Positions 53,374 to 62,821 of a DNA stretch of 64,000 nt are shown here, piece after piece. A program made the position numbers and the translations under genes. The notes below the pieces were generated by a model. It was not told where the DNA came from. It was given only the letters and a program-made list of their open reading frames with translations, and searched no databases. Position 1 is the first letter of the stretch. Every line of letters starts with the position of its first letter. Source of the DNA: Verrucosispora sp. WMMD573 (GTDB lineage Bacteria; Actinomycetota; Actinomycetes; Mycobacteriales; Micromonosporaceae); contig NZ_CP114901.1 in the NCBI RefSeq assembly GCF_027497175.1, positions 5,952,001 through 6,016,000 on the forward strand, in the 5' to 3' direction.

Positions 53374-55238
53374 CGGTCCACCTCCAGTCCGGAGGTCATC
53401 GGGGTGACCTCGTCGTACGTGCGCTGTCGGTCGTGGTCGACCTCGGCCTGCTCGTAGGCGGTGACCAGATCGGCGTAGCCCGGCACCGTGGCCAGCAGCG
53501 TGCTGTGGGTGCCCCGCGCCACCACCCGCCCCTGCTCCAGGTAGATGACCTCGTCGGCGAGGGCGATGGTCGCCCGCCGGTAGGCCACCACCAGGATCGA
53601 CGCGCCCGGGCCACCGCCGGCGGACGAGCGCAGGCCGGCCAGGATGGCGGCCTCCACCCGGGGGTCGACCGCGCTCGTCGCGTCGTCGAGCACCAGCAGG
53701 CGGGGGCGACCCGCCAACGCCCGGGCCAGGGTGAGTCGCTGCCGCTGGCCGCCGGAGAGGGAGGTGCCCCGCTCACCGACCATGGTGTCCAGCCCATCGG
53801 GCAGGGCGGCGACGAACCCGTCGGCCTCGGCCAACCGCAACGCGGCCCAGACGGCCTCGTCGTCGACGCCGGGCCGGTCCAGCGACACGTTGGCCCGCAC
53901 GGTGTCGTCGAAGACGAACGGCACCTGGGCGACCAGCGCGGCGGTACCGGCGAGCACATCCGCGGCCAGGTTCCGGACGTCCACCCCGTCGATGCTGACC
54001 GTGCCCGACCGGGGATCGACAAGCCGGACCGCCAGCGCGGTGACGGTGGACTTGCCGGCGCCGGTCGGCCCGACCAGGGCGACGGTCTTCCCGGCCGGCA
54101 CGGTGAAGGTGACCTCGCCCAGTACCTCGGTGCCGGGCAGGTGCGCCTCGGCGGGTTCGTAGGCGAAGCCGACGTCGGTGAAGGTGAGCGTGGCCGGCGT
54201 CGCCACGTCCGGGTCCGGCCGGGTGTCGCCGTACGGCATCTCGCCGGTGGCGTCGAGCACCCGGCGGATCCGGTCCCAGCCGGCGACGCTGCGCGGCAGT
54301 TCGGCCAGCACCCAGCCGATGGCCCGCACCGGGAACGCCAGCACGGTGAAGAGGAAGGCCACGCTGACCAACTCGGACACCTCGATGGCGCCCTGCCGCA
54401 GCCGGTACGCGCCGACCACCAGCACCGCGAGGGTGCCGAGACTGGGCAGCGTCTCCAGCATCGGGTCGAAGATGCCCCGCAGCCGACCGACCGAGATCAG
54501 CGCGTCGCGCAACTGGCCGGCCCGCGCCGCGAACCGGGCGGTCTCCTGCGCCTCCCGCCCCATCGTCTTGACCACCAACGCGCCGTCGAAGCTCTCGTGC
54601 GCGATCCCGCTGACCTCGGCGCGCAGCCGTTGCGCCCGCGCCTGGCGTGGGGCCATCCGGCGGGAGTACGCCACGTTGAGCGCGAACAGGGCCGGGAAGA
54701 CGGCCAGCCCGACCAGCGCCAGTGCCCAGTCGACGGCGAACAGCGACGTCACCGCGCCGATCAGCATCACCAGCGTGCCCACCGCGAAGGGCAGCGGTGC
54801 GATCGGCTGCCAGGCGGCCTCGACGTCGGAGTTGGCGTTGGACAGCAACGTGCCTGTCGCGTTGCGGTGGTGCCAGGACAGCGGCAGTTCCAGGTACCGG
54901 CGGGTGACCCGACGGCGGTAGGCGGCCTGCAGGCGGAACTGCATGTAGCCGGCGCCGAGCCGGCGACCGAAGATGCCGACCACCCGCAGCACACTCAGCC
55001 CGAGCAGTGCCGCGGCGGCCAGCGCCAACGCGCCCACCGCCACCGAACCGCTCTCGACGGCCGGCACCACCACATCACCGACGACCGCGCCGACCACGAA
55101 CGCGCTGGCGACCACCATCAGACCGAACAGCACGCTGCCGGCCACCGCGACCGCGAAGATCCTCGGTTGTTCGCGGATGGCCCGCCCGAGGACGGTCAGC
55201 CCGCGACCGAGCACGTCCCGACTAGTCCCGCTCGCCAC
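53370..55238 (-). CDS. ABC exporter half-transporter, first subunit
   Basis: About 622 residues with a six-helix membrane domain (about 30-330) and an NBD. Walker A VGPTGAGKSTVT and signature LSGGQRQRLTLARAL are canonical. The Walker B Glu is Asp (LLVLDDATSAVD) and the H-loop His is Tyr (VVAYRRA), so its own site is degenerate. Paired with the next gene, the active site would combine this LSGGQ with that Glu. GTG 55238 has GGGGGAG close upstream; an in-frame TTG at 55265 is less likely. Confidence 0.93.
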   Translation of the reverse strand: MASGTSRDVLGRGLTVLGRAIREQPRIFAVAVAGSVLFGLMVVASAFVVGAVVGDVVVPAVESGSVAVGALALAAAALLGLSVLRVVGIFGRRLGAGYMQFRLQAAYRRRVTRRYLELPLSWHHRNATGTLLSNANSDVEAAWQPIAPLPFAVGTLVMLIGAVTSLFAVDWALALVGLAVFPALFALNVAYSRRMAPRQARAQRLRAEVSGIAHESFDGALVVKTMGREAQETARFAARAGQLRDALISVGRLRGIFDPMLETLPSLGTLAVLVVGAYRLRQGAIEVSELVSVAFLFTVLAFPVRAIGWVLAELPRSVAGWDRIRRVLDATGEMPYGDTRPDPDVATPATLTFTDVGFAYEPAEAHLPGTEVLGEVTFTVPAGKTVALVGPTGAGKSTVTALAVRLVDPRSGTVSIDGVDVRNLAADVLAGTAALVAQVPFVFDDTVRANVSLDRPGVDDEAVWAALRLAEADGFVAALPDGLDTMVGERGTSLSGGQRQRLTLARALAGRPRLLVLDDATSAVDPRVEAAILAGLRSSAGGGPGASILVVAYRRATIALADEVIYLEQGRVVARGTHSTLLATVPGYADLVTAYEQAEVDHDRQRTYDEVTPMTSGLEVDR

Positions 55239-55416
55239 ATTCTCCCCCGCCGTAAGCCGCCACAATCCTCTCTCATCCTTACCGCTACCGGCCGGGTACG
55301 CCGACCCCCGGCGATATGTCCGACGTCACCCCGGGGATCCGACGCCACCCCGAGGACCCGCCGGCCGCGGAGGGCTCGGGACGCGAGCTGGGCCGCACCG
55401 GCTTACCATCACTGCC

Positions 55417-56046
55417 ATGCCGCGGTACGCCCGATCGGAGCGCGAGGCGCTCACCGAGCTGATGTCCGCCCTGGGTCCGGACGCCCCGACCCTCAACGAG
55501 GGCTGGACGACCCGTGACCTCGCCGCGCACCTGGTGGTCCGGGAGCGTCGTCCGGACGCCGCAGCGGGCATCGTCCTGCCGCCGCTGGGCGGGTACGCCG
55601 AGCGGGTGCGGCGCCAGATCGCCGCCCTCGACTGGACCGAGTTGCTCGGCCGGGTGCGACGTCCTCCGCTGTGGAGCCCGGTGAGCAATCCGCTGACCGA
55701 CGAGCTGACCAACACGCTGGAGTTCTTCATCCACCACGAGGACGTACGCCGCGCCCGGGCCGGCTGGCAGCCCCGGGAGTTGCCGGTGGGATTGGAGCGG
55801 GGGCTGTGGCGACGCGTGTCGACGCTGAGTCGACTGGCGCTGCGCCGCTTCCCGGCCCAGGTGCTGGTGCAGGCGCCCGGCCACGGCGAGGTGGCCACCG
55901 GCCGTGGCGGTGCACCGCTGCGGCTGGTCGGCACGCCCGGTGAGCTGGCCCTGTTCCTGTCCGGCCGGCAACGTGCGGCGCGGGTGCAACTCGATGGCAC
56001 GGCGGCCCTGGCCGATCGGCTCCGCACCGCCAGCCTGGGCTTCTAA
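55417..56046 (+). CDS. TIGR03085 family metal-binding protein (DinB/mycothiol-dependent isomerase-like)
   Basis: 209 residues. YARSEREALTELMSALGPDA at the start, LNEGWTTRDLAAHLVVRERR and NTLEFFIHHEDVRRA carry the conserved His residues of this actinobacterial family, related to maleylpyruvate isomerases. The role may be mycothiol-linked, but none is proven. ATG 55417 has no ribosome site; TACCAT 7 nt upstream (55404-55409) suggests a leaderless message. Confidence 0.88.
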   Translation: MPRYARSEREALTELMSALGPDAPTLNEGWTTRDLAAHLVVRERRPDAAAGIVLPPLGGYAERVRRQIAALDWTELLGRVRRPPLWSPVSNPLTDELTNTLEFFIHHEDVRRARAGWQPRELPVGLERGLWRRVSTLSRLALRRFPAQVLVQAPGHGEVATGRGGAPLRLVGTPGELALFLSGRQRAARVQLDGTAALADRLRTASLGF

Positions 56047-56169
56047 CCGTCTGTGCGGAACCGGTCACGGCAAAATCCGAAACGTTACTCGCTGCATCGA
56101 CCGACCGGTATCGGGGCTCCCGTACGCTGACCCGCGCCGCCTCGTGGGGGGGTGGCAACAGGGAGCGCG

Positions 56170-57108
56170 ATGCGAAGCTTTGTGGTTTCGGCCCTGCGCG
56201 AGCCTCCGTTCGCTGGCGTCCGACACGAGGACACCGAGCGCGTGGCCCGGGAGAGCGCGGACTGGGCGCGGGAGCTGGGCCTGATCGGTAACGGGCAGCG
56301 GCTGCACCGGGCGGATGCCGCCGGGCTAGCCGGGCGGGCCTGTCCGCAGGCGCCACCGGAGCGCCTGCGCCTACTGACCGACCTGATCTCCTGGCTGTTC
56401 GTGATGGACGACGCCTGCGACGAGGACGGGCTGGGCGCCGAACCCACCCTGCTCGCACCGACCGTGGCTGCGCTGCTGGACGTGCTGGACCGCCAGGGCG
56501 CGCCGGGTCCGGTGCCGCCCGGCGCGGCCGGGACGCTGGCGCTCGGCCTGGCCGACCTGTGTCAGCGGGTACGTGGCCACCGGCGTCCGGCGGTGCTGCT
56601 GCGGTTCGTCGCCGGGATGCGCGAGTACCTGCTCGCGCTGCTGTGGGAGGCGGCGAACCGGGAGCACGAGCGGGTCCCGCCGATCGACGAGTACGTCCAG
56701 ATGCGCCGGCACACCGGCGCCGTGTACCCCAGCCTCACCCTGACCGACCTGGCGCTGGACGGTTTTCCGCCGGCCGTACGCAGAGCCGACCCCGGGTGGG
56801 CCACCCTGGAGGTGCTGGCCGCCGACCTCATCTGCTGGTGCAACGACGTCTTCTCCTACCGCAAGGAGCACCGGGGCGGGCCGGACGCACACAACCTGAT
56901 CACGGTGCTGACCCGGGAGACCGGTGACGAGTCGGCGGCGCTGCGGGCCGCCGCCGACCGGTTCAACGATCGACTCGGGGCGTACCTGGCGGCCGAGACC
57001 GATCTGTTGGCCAGCCACGGCGACGCGGTCCGCCCAGCGTTGGACACCCGACGGAACTGGATCCGGGCCACCTACGACTGGTCGCGGGCGGCGGCGCGCT
57101 ACGAGTGA
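56170..57108 (+). CDS. class I terpene synthase
   Basis: 312 residues. The first metal motif is DDACDED near residue 79 and the second is NDVFSYRKE near 222, the NSE triad of class I cyclases. RRHTGAVYPS (pyrophosphate sensor region) and the C-terminal ARYE (RY pair) are also present. It should cyclise a prenyl diphosphate, probably FPP, to a sesquiterpene. The product cannot be predicted. No P450, methyltransferase or prenyl transferase lies beside it, so it is an orphan. ATG 56170 has AGGGAG 4 nt upstream; GTG 56152 is an alternative. Confidence 0.9.
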   Translation: MRSFVVSALREPPFAGVRHEDTERVARESADWARELGLIGNGQRLHRADAAGLAGRACPQAPPERLRLLTDLISWLFVMDDACDEDGLGAEPTLLAPTVAALLDVLDRQGAPGPVPPGAAGTLALGLADLCQRVRGHRRPAVLLRFVAGMREYLLALLWEAANREHERVPPIDEYVQMRRHTGAVYPSLTLTDLALDGFPPAVRRADPGWATLEVLAADLICWCNDVFSYRKEHRGGPDAHNLITVLTRETGDESAALRAAADRFNDRLGAYLAAETDLLASHGDAVRPALDTRRNWIRATYDWSRAAARYE

Positions 57109-57205
57109 GACGAGGGCGCCTTTCACGGGACGAGGCTGGTAGATGATCGTCAGGGCTAGCCGACGCCCGGGGGCAGGCAATACCCTTCGGTAACGAACAC
57201 CGACC

Positions 57206-59068
57206 GTGACGACCGTCACGCCTCCACCCCCGAAGGCGGCTACAGCGATGGCTCTCGATGTACCGTACAGCTCCATTCCTGACATGTTTCTCAAGCGCGT
57301 CGCGGCCTCCCCTGACCGCCACGCTTTCGCCCACCCCGGCCCGGACGGTCCGGTCTGGCTGACCTGGGCTCAGGTCTCCCAGCGGGCCACGGCGATCGCC
57401 GCCGGCCTGCACGGCCTGGGCGTCGGTCAGGAGGACCGGGTCGCGATCCTGGCGAACACCCGGCTCGAATGGGTGATCGCCGACTTCGGCATCATGTGCG
57501 CCAGCGGCGCCACGACCACTGTCTACCCGACCACCGAGCCGGAGGACGCCACCTACATCATCTCCGACTCCGGCTCCAAGGTGCTGTTCGCGGAGAACCC
57601 GGACCAGGCGGCCAAGATCGCCGGAGCGCAGCTGCCCGCGCTGACCCACGTGGTCCTCTTCGACGGCGCCTCCGACCCGTCCGCGGCAGTGCCGCAACTG
57701 ACCCTCGCCGAGTTGGAGGAGCAGGGCGCCCAGCGGCTCGCCGAGGACCCGGAGCTGATCGAGCGCCTGGTCGCCGGCATCGGCCCGGACCATCTGGCCA
57801 CCCTGATCTACACCTCCGGCACCACCGGTCGCCCCAAGGGCGTCGAGCTGCTGCACGGCGGCTGGTGCTGGGAGGGCGTGGCGCAGGAGGCGGTCGGGCT
57901 GCTCCGCGAGGATGACCTCCAGTACCTCTGGCTGCCGCTGTCCCACTCGTTCGGCAAGACGCTGCTCTGCGGCGCCACGCATGTCGGCCTGCCCACGTAC
58001 GTGGACGGCCGGGTCGACAAGCTCGTCGAACTACTCTCGGTGGTCCGCCCGACGCTGATGTGCGGCGCACCCCGGGTCTTCGAGAAGGTCTACAACAAGT
58101 CGGTCACCACCGCGCAGGACGCCGGTGGGGCGAAGGCCAAGATCTTTGCCTGGGCGGTCGGCGTCGGTAAGGAGAAGGTCGCCCTGGAGCAGGCCGGCAA
58201 ACCGGTGCCGGGCGGGCTGAAGCTCAAGTACACGCTGGCGGAGAAGCTGGTCTTCAGCAAGCTCCAGGCCCGGCTCGGCGGCCGGATCCGGGTGCTGGTC
58301 TCCGGCGCCGCCCCGCTCAGCCCGGAGATCGCCACCTTCTTCGCCGCGGCGAACCTGCCGATCTCCGAGGGCTACGGTCTGACCGAGACCAGCGCCGGCA
58401 ACTTCGTCAACCCGCCCGACGGGCTGCGGATCGGCACCGTCGGCAGGGCGATGGGCGACCTTGAGTGCCGCATCGACACCGACGGCGAGATCCTGCTCAA
58501 GGGCCGGCCGGTGATGCGGGGCTACCACAACCTGCCCGAGGAGAGCGCCGCCGCGTTCACCGAGGACGGCTTCTTCCGTACCGGTGACATCGGCAGCCTC
58601 GACGACGACGGCTACCTGCGCATCACCGACCGCAAGAAGGACCTGGTCAAGACCTCCGGCGGCAAGTACGTCGCACCGTCGCACATCGAGGGCATGTTCA
58701 AGGCCACCTGCCCGTACACCTCGCAGGCCGTGGTGATCGGTCAGGCCCGCAACTACTGCACGATGCTGGTCACGCTGGATCCGGACGCCATCGCGGGCTG
58801 GGCCGCCGGCACCCCGCTGGAGGGCCGCCCGTACAGCGAGATCGTCGCCTCCCCCGAGGCCCAGGCCATGGTGGAGGAGTACGTCGCCCAGCTCAACCAG
58901 AAGCTGAACCGCTGGGAGACCATCAAGAAGGTCACCATCCTGCCGCGCGACCTCACCATCGAGGACGGCGAGATCACCCCGTCGCTGAAGATCAAGCGCC
59001 GTGGAGTGGAGAACAGTTTCGCCGACGAGATCGACAAGATGTACGCCGGCACCGTCGCCGAGATCTGA
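57206..59068 (+). CDS. long-chain acyl-CoA synthetase (AMP-forming)
   Basis: About 620 residues. The P-loop LIYTSGTTGRPKGVEL, SEGYGLTETSAGN, the adenylate motif YLRITDRKKDLVKTSGGKYV and the C-terminal Lys region EITPSLKIKRR are complete. It activates fatty acids to acyl-CoA and resembles actinobacterial FadD15-type proteins. GTG 57206 begins MTTVTPPPPKAATAMALDVP; ATG 57248 is a possible alternative. It is convergent with the MocR gene across a strong hairpin. Confidence 0.94.
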   Translation: MTTVTPPPPKAATAMALDVPYSSIPDMFLKRVAASPDRHAFAHPGPDGPVWLTWAQVSQRATAIAAGLHGLGVGQEDRVAILANTRLEWVIADFGIMCASGATTTVYPTTEPEDATYIISDSGSKVLFAENPDQAAKIAGAQLPALTHVVLFDGASDPSAAVPQLTLAELEEQGAQRLAEDPELIERLVAGIGPDHLATLIYTSGTTGRPKGVELLHGGWCWEGVAQEAVGLLREDDLQYLWLPLSHSFGKTLLCGATHVGLPTYVDGRVDKLVELLSVVRPTLMCGAPRVFEKVYNKSVTTAQDAGGAKAKIFAWAVGVGKEKVALEQAGKPVPGGLKLKYTLAEKLVFSKLQARLGGRIRVLVSGAAPLSPEIATFFAAANLPISEGYGLTETSAGNFVNPPDGLRIGTVGRAMGDLECRIDTDGEILLKGRPVMRGYHNLPEESAAAFTEDGFFRTGDIGSLDDDGYLRITDRKKDLVKTSGGKYVAPSHIEGMFKATCPYTSQAVVIGQARNYCTMLVTLDPDAIAGWAAGTPLEGRPYSEIVASPEAQAMVEEYVAQLNQKLNRWETIKKVTILPRDLTIEDGEITPSLKIKRRGVENSFADEIDKMYAGTVAEI

Positions 59069-59081
59069 CGGCCCATCGCGT

Positions 59082-59118
59082 CGGCCCCGCACCCGTCCCT
59101 CCCCGGGGTGCGGGGCCG
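59082..59118. terminator. bidirectional terminator hairpin
   Basis: A perfect 13-bp stem (59082-59094 with 59106-59118) with an 11-nt loop lies 14 bp after the acyl-CoA synthetase stop and before the convergent MocR stop at 59156. No U-tract is seen on either side. Confidence 0.75.
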
Positions 59119-59155
59119 ATCCGTGTCGCGCCACGGACGGCGGCGAGTCGACCGC

Positions 59156-60613
59156 TCAGGCGATGACGCTCGGCTCGCGCCAGCGGGGCTGCCCCGCCCG
59201 GTCCAGGTCGTACCGGACCGCCGCGATCCGCCCGACCGCCTCGACCAGGTCGGCGGCCGGCAGGGTGAACGGCAGCCGCAGGAAACGCTCAAGCGTCCCG
59301 TCGAGACCGAAACGGGGTCCGGGCGCCAGGCGTACGCCGACCTCCTCGGCGGCCCGCGCCAGGGCGCTGGAGATCGGCCCGTCCAGTTCGGCCCAGAGGG
59401 TCACCCCGCCGCGCGGGACGGTGACCCGCCACTCCGGCAGCCGGGCGGCCAGCGCCCCGAGCAACGCGTCACGCTGCACGGCCAGTTGCGCCCGCCGGGC
59501 GGTCACGATGGCCGGCGCGACCTCCAGCAGGTGCACCGCGACCAACTGGTCCAGCACCGGGCTGGACATGTCCACCCCCACCCGCGCCGCGGCCAGCCGT
59601 TGCACCTGCGGCGCCGAGGTGCGGATCCAGCCGATCCGCAGCCCGCCCCAGAACGGCTTGCTCATGCCGCCGACGCTCACCACCCGGGAGTGCCGGTCGA
59701 AGCTCGCCGTGGGCGGCGGCAGGTCCGTCCCGTCCAGCGGCAGGTCCACGAACGACTCGTCGATCACGAGGTCGGTGCCGACCGCGTGCGCGGTGGCCAC
59801 CAGCCGTTCCCGCAGCTCGGCCGGCATCAGGTGGCCGGTCGGATTCTGGAAGTCGGGGATCAGGTACCCGACCCGGGGCCGCACCTGCCGCAGCGTGCCG
59901 AGCAGGAGGTCCGCGTCCCAGCCGTCGGCGTCGGCGGCCAGACCGTACGTGGTGATCCGGGCTCGTCGGGCGGCGAGCGCGGCGAGCGCGTTGGGATAGC
60001 TCGGCGACTCGACGAGCACCCCGCCGCCGGGCGCCAGCGCCAGCCGCAGCACCAGGTCCAGGGCGTGCTGCGTACCGTTGGTGACCATGATCTGGTCGGG
60101 CGAGGTGGGCAGGCCCCGCTCGGTGTACCGCTGGGCGACCGCCTCCCGCAGCTCGATGATGCCGATCGGGTGGTACCCGGCGCCGCTCAGATAGCGGGGC
60201 AGGTCCTCCGCCGCCGCGCGGGCCGCCGGCAGCAGCTCGGGCGGGGCGGCCAACGCCGCCACTCCGAGGTCGAGCATGTCCCGGTCGTCCAGCGGGATCC
60301 AGAGGCCGTTGGGCGCCACCCGGTGTGTACCCGGCAGCATCGTCCAGCTTCCGGCACCCCGCCGGCTGGCCAGGTGCCCGCTGTCGCGCAACTCGCGGTA
60401 CGCGGCCGTGACGGTGGTACGGCTGATCCGCAGCGCCTCGGCCAGGTCGCGTTCGGCCGGCAGGCGTACGCCGAGGGGTAGCCGCCCGTCGGCGAGCAGA
60501 CCGCGTACCGCCCCGGCCAGCGCGGCGTAGTCGGGGCTGCGTCGCCGGCCGGGCAGGGCGTGCCACTGCCCGAGCAGCCGGGCCAATTGGACCCCGCGCA
60601 CCTGACTGACCAT
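59156..60613 (-). CDS. MocR/PdxR-like GntR regulator with aminotransferase domain
   Basis: 485 residues. An N-terminal GntR winged HTH (LPLGVRLPAERDLAEALRIS, RTTVTAAYRELRDSGHL) is joined to a fold-type I aminotransferase-like domain binding PLP (DFQNPTGHLMPAELR, PLP lysine in GGMSKPFWGGLRIGW). Such proteins sense PLP or an amino-acid adduct and activate divergent genes. The divergent gene is a YczE-type membrane protein, a pairing known for one MocR subgroup. ATG 60613 starts MVSQVRGVQL. The shared 58-bp region holds three ATTGGC repeats. Confidence 0.93.
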   Translation of the reverse strand: MVSQVRGVQLARLLGQWHALPGRRRSPDYAALAGAVRGLLADGRLPLGVRLPAERDLAEALRISRTTVTAAYRELRDSGHLASRRGAGSWTMLPGTHRVAPNGLWIPLDDRDMLDLGVAALAAPPELLPAARAAAEDLPRYLSGAGYHPIGIIELREAVAQRYTERGLPTSPDQIMVTNGTQHALDLVLRLALAPGGGVLVESPSYPNALAALAARRARITTYGLAADADGWDADLLLGTLRQVRPRVGYLIPDFQNPTGHLMPAELRERLVATAHAVGTDLVIDESFVDLPLDGTDLPPPTASFDRHSRVVSVGGMSKPFWGGLRIGWIRTSAPQVQRLAAARVGVDMSSPVLDQLVAVHLLEVAPAIVTARRAQLAVQRDALLGALAARLPEWRVTVPRGGVTLWAELDGPISSALARAAEEVGVRLAPGPRFGLDGTLERFLRLPFTLPAADLVEAVGRIAAVRYDLDRAGQPRWREPSVIA

Positions 60614-60623
60614 GGCCACTCTC

Positions 60624-60686
60624 CCAATATTGGCTCTATCACGAGGCCAATTGGCACCTAGAGTGGCATGCGTGGCAATAATTGGC
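60624..60686. promoter_or_regulatory. MocR operator array and YczE promoter
   Basis: Direct repeats ATTGGC start at 60629, 60650 and 60681, spaced 21 and 31 bp, close to two and three helical turns. The first is in the palindrome CCAATATTGG (60624-60633) and the second in GCCAATTGGC (60646-60655). TAGAGT (60659-60664) lies 7 nt before GTG 60672 and fits a leaderless plus-strand promoter. MocR-type regulators bind such same-face repeats. Confidence 0.7.
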
Positions 60687-61319
60687 AACCTTCGGCACCG
60701 GCCGACCCGACGACTCACCCACCTCTTCGTCGGGCTCGCCCTCTACGGCTTCAGCATGGCGCTGATGATCCGCTCGGGGCTCGGGCTGAACCCGTGGGAC
60801 GTCTTCCACCAGGGGTTGTCCCGACTGACCGGCCTGAGCATGGGCACCGTGGTCATCGCGGTGGGCGCGCTGGTGCTGCTGGCCTGGATCCCGCTGCGCC
60901 AGCGCCCCGGTCTCGGCACCGTCGCCAACGTGGTGGTGATCGGCCTGGCGGTCGACGCGACCCTGGCCCTGCTGCCACCCGGAGGGCCACTAGCGCTGCG
61001 AATCGTCCTGCTGGTCGTCGGGATCGTCGGCAATGGCGCGGCCACCGCGCTCTACCTCGGCGCCCGCCTCGGCCCTGGCCCCCGGGACGGACTGATGACC
61101 GGCCTGGTCGCCCGCCGCCCCGGCCGGTCACCACGTCTGGTCCGCACCGTCATCGAGGTCGGCGTGCTGGCCGTGGGAGCGGTGCTCGGCGGCACGGTCG
61201 GCATCGGCACCATCGCCTACGCGCTGACCATCGGACCGCTGGCCCAACTGTTCCTGCCGCTGTTCGACGTCGCCGAACCGAATCCAGCTGCACTGGTCGA
61301 GCCAGCCCCGGCGGCCTGA
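60672..61319 (+). CDS. YczE/YitT-like membrane protein
   Basis: About 215 residues with five membrane segments. THLFVGLALYGFSMALMIRS, GLGLNPWDVFHQGLSRLTG and LGARLGPGPRDGLMTGL are the YczE signatures. Function is unproven; partnership with MocR regulators suggests transport linked to an amino acid or vitamin B6. GTG 60672 is chosen because a -10-like TAGAGT lies 7 nt upstream; the frame is open to ATG 60612, which would overlap the operator and regulator start. Confidence 0.85.
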   Translation: MAIIGNLRHRPTRRLTHLFVGLALYGFSMALMIRSGLGLNPWDVFHQGLSRLTGLSMGTVVIAVGALVLLAWIPLRQRPGLGTVANVVVIGLAVDATLALLPPGGPLALRIVLLVVGIVGNGAATALYLGARLGPGPRDGLMTGLVARRPGRSPRLVRTVIEVGVLAVGAVLGGTVGIGTIAYALTIGPLAQLFLPLFDVAEPNPAALVEPAPAA

Positions 61320-61462
61320 CGAGCACCCGGCGCCGCCGACACATACCGGATCGGATCGATCCCGTCCACCCACATCGACTGTCGGCAATCATGATGCCAC
61401 TCACGGTCGCAGTGCGACGGTCGGTGTTTTCCTGGAGCCGGGTCGCCCGGCAGAATCTCCGC

Positions 61463-61924
61463 ATGGGGGACAACGCCTGGCGTCGCACCGACGCATGGAT
61501 CTTCGTCTCGCTGGTGATCGCCAGCGGCGCCGGACGCCACCGACGGTCCACGACCACCCGCCGCCCCGAGGGGGTACGCCTCGCCGACGTGCTCTCCACA
61601 GCCGACCATCTCGACCGCAGCATCCCCGATCGGCACGACATCGAAAAGGCGATCCGTCGGCTGCTCGGCGCCGGGCTGGTCGACGTCTCCGACGGCTGGT
61701 TCCGGATCACGCCCGACGGCGAGCACCTGTGGCGCTCACGACCCAGCGCCGGACTGGCCACCACCGTCGACACCGTGCAGGGCGTGCTCAGCCGCCGGCA
61801 TGCGCCCGGCACCGCAGACTGGCACCTCGACGAGCAGGAGCACGCCGCCGCCGTGCAGGAGTATCTGGTGCGATCCATCCCGATGCCCCGGCGCTCCCCC
61901 GAAGGACACTCCGGCCGCGGCTGA
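61463..61924 (+). CDS. small protein, probable winged-helix fold
   Basis: 153 residues. DAWIFVSLVIASG, VRLADVLSTADHLDRSIPDR and IEKAIRRLLGAGLVDVSDGW with FRITPDGEHLW look like a winged helix of the kind seen in small transcriptional regulators. No partner domain is present. ATG 61463 lies 6 nt after CAGAAT and has no ribosome site, suggesting a leaderless message. It converges with hisF. Confidence 0.75.
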   Translation: MGDNAWRRTDAWIFVSLVIASGAGRHRRSTTTRRPEGVRLADVLSTADHLDRSIPDRHDIEKAIRRLLGAGLVDVSDGWFRITPDGEHLWRSRPSAGLATTVDTVQGVLSRRHAPGTADWHLDEQEHAAAVQEYLVRSIPMPRRSPEGHSGRG

Positions 61925-61986
61925 CCGCCGCGCCCTCCGCTGCGGCCGTCCGGATGCGACCCGCCCGCCGCAGTGCCCCGCCGGCG

Positions 61987-62754
61987 TCAGCGCACCGGGT
62001 GACCGGCGCCGCGCAGCACGTCCTTGACCTCCGCCACGGTCAGCTCCCCGAAGTGGAACACACTGGCGGCCAGCACCGCGTCGGCGCCGGCACCGATCGC
62101 CGGAGGAAAATGGGCCGCCGCACCGGCGCCCCCACTCGCCACCACCGGCACGTCGACGACCCGGCGCACCGCGCCGATGAGCTCCAGATCAAACCCGGCC
62201 TTCGTGCCGTCGGCGTCCATCGAGTTGAGCAGGATCTCACCCGCGCCCAGCTCGGCGCCGCGCCGCGCCCATTCCACGGCGTCCAGCCCGGTGCCGCGCC
62301 GCCCGCCGTGCGTGGTCACCTCGAAGCCACTGGCAGTGGTGCCCGCCGGTGCCCGCCGCACGTCGAGGGAGAGCACCAGCACCTGCCGACCGAACCGCTC
62401 CGCGATCTCCGCGAGCAACTCCGGGCGGGCGATCGCCGCCGTGTTCACCCCGATCTTGTCGGCACCCGCGCGCAGCAGGGTGTCCACGTCCGCCACCGTC
62501 CGCACCCCGCCGCCGACGGTCAGCGGGATGAAAACCGACTCCGCCGTACGCCGGACCACGTCGAGCATCGTGCCCCGGTCACTCGACGACGCGGTGACGT
62601 CGAGGAAGGTCAACTCGTCGGCGCCCGCCCGGTCGTACGCGGCGGCCAGCTCCACGGGATCGCCCGCGTCCCGCAGGTCGACGAAGTTGACGCCCTTGAC
62701 CACCCGTCCCGCGTCCACGTCGAGACAGGGGATCACCCGCACCGCCACCGTCAT
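61987..62754 (-). CDS. hisF: imidazole glycerol phosphate synthase cyclase subunit
   Basis: 255 residues. [20 protein letters not shown] carries the first catalytic Asp and VLSLDVRRA the second; [20 protein letters not shown] and [10 protein letters not shown] form phosphate-binding loops. It makes IGP and AICAR from PRFAR using ammonia from HisH. ATG 62754 follows TAGGCT by 6 nt, so it is probably leaderless and has its own promoter. It is separated from priA by an oxidoreductase gene. Confidence 0.97.
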   Translation of the reverse strand: MTVAVRVIPCLDVDAGRVVKGVNFVDLRDAGDPVELAAAYDRAGADELTFLDVTASSSDRGTMLDVVRRTAESVFIPLTVGGGVRTVADVDTLLRAGADKIGVNTAAIARPELLAEIAERFGRQVLVLSLDVRRAPAGTTASGFEVTTHGGRRGTGLDAVEWARRGAELGAGEILLNSMDADGTKAGFDLELIGAVRRVVDVPVVASGGAGAAAHFPPAIGAGADAVLAASVFHFGELTVAEVKDVLRGAGHPVR

Positions 62755-62821
62755 GCGACGAGCCTATCGCCGCCCGCACGACGGTCGCCGGCCCGACCGC
62801 GTCGACGGGGTGCGCCGCCGG

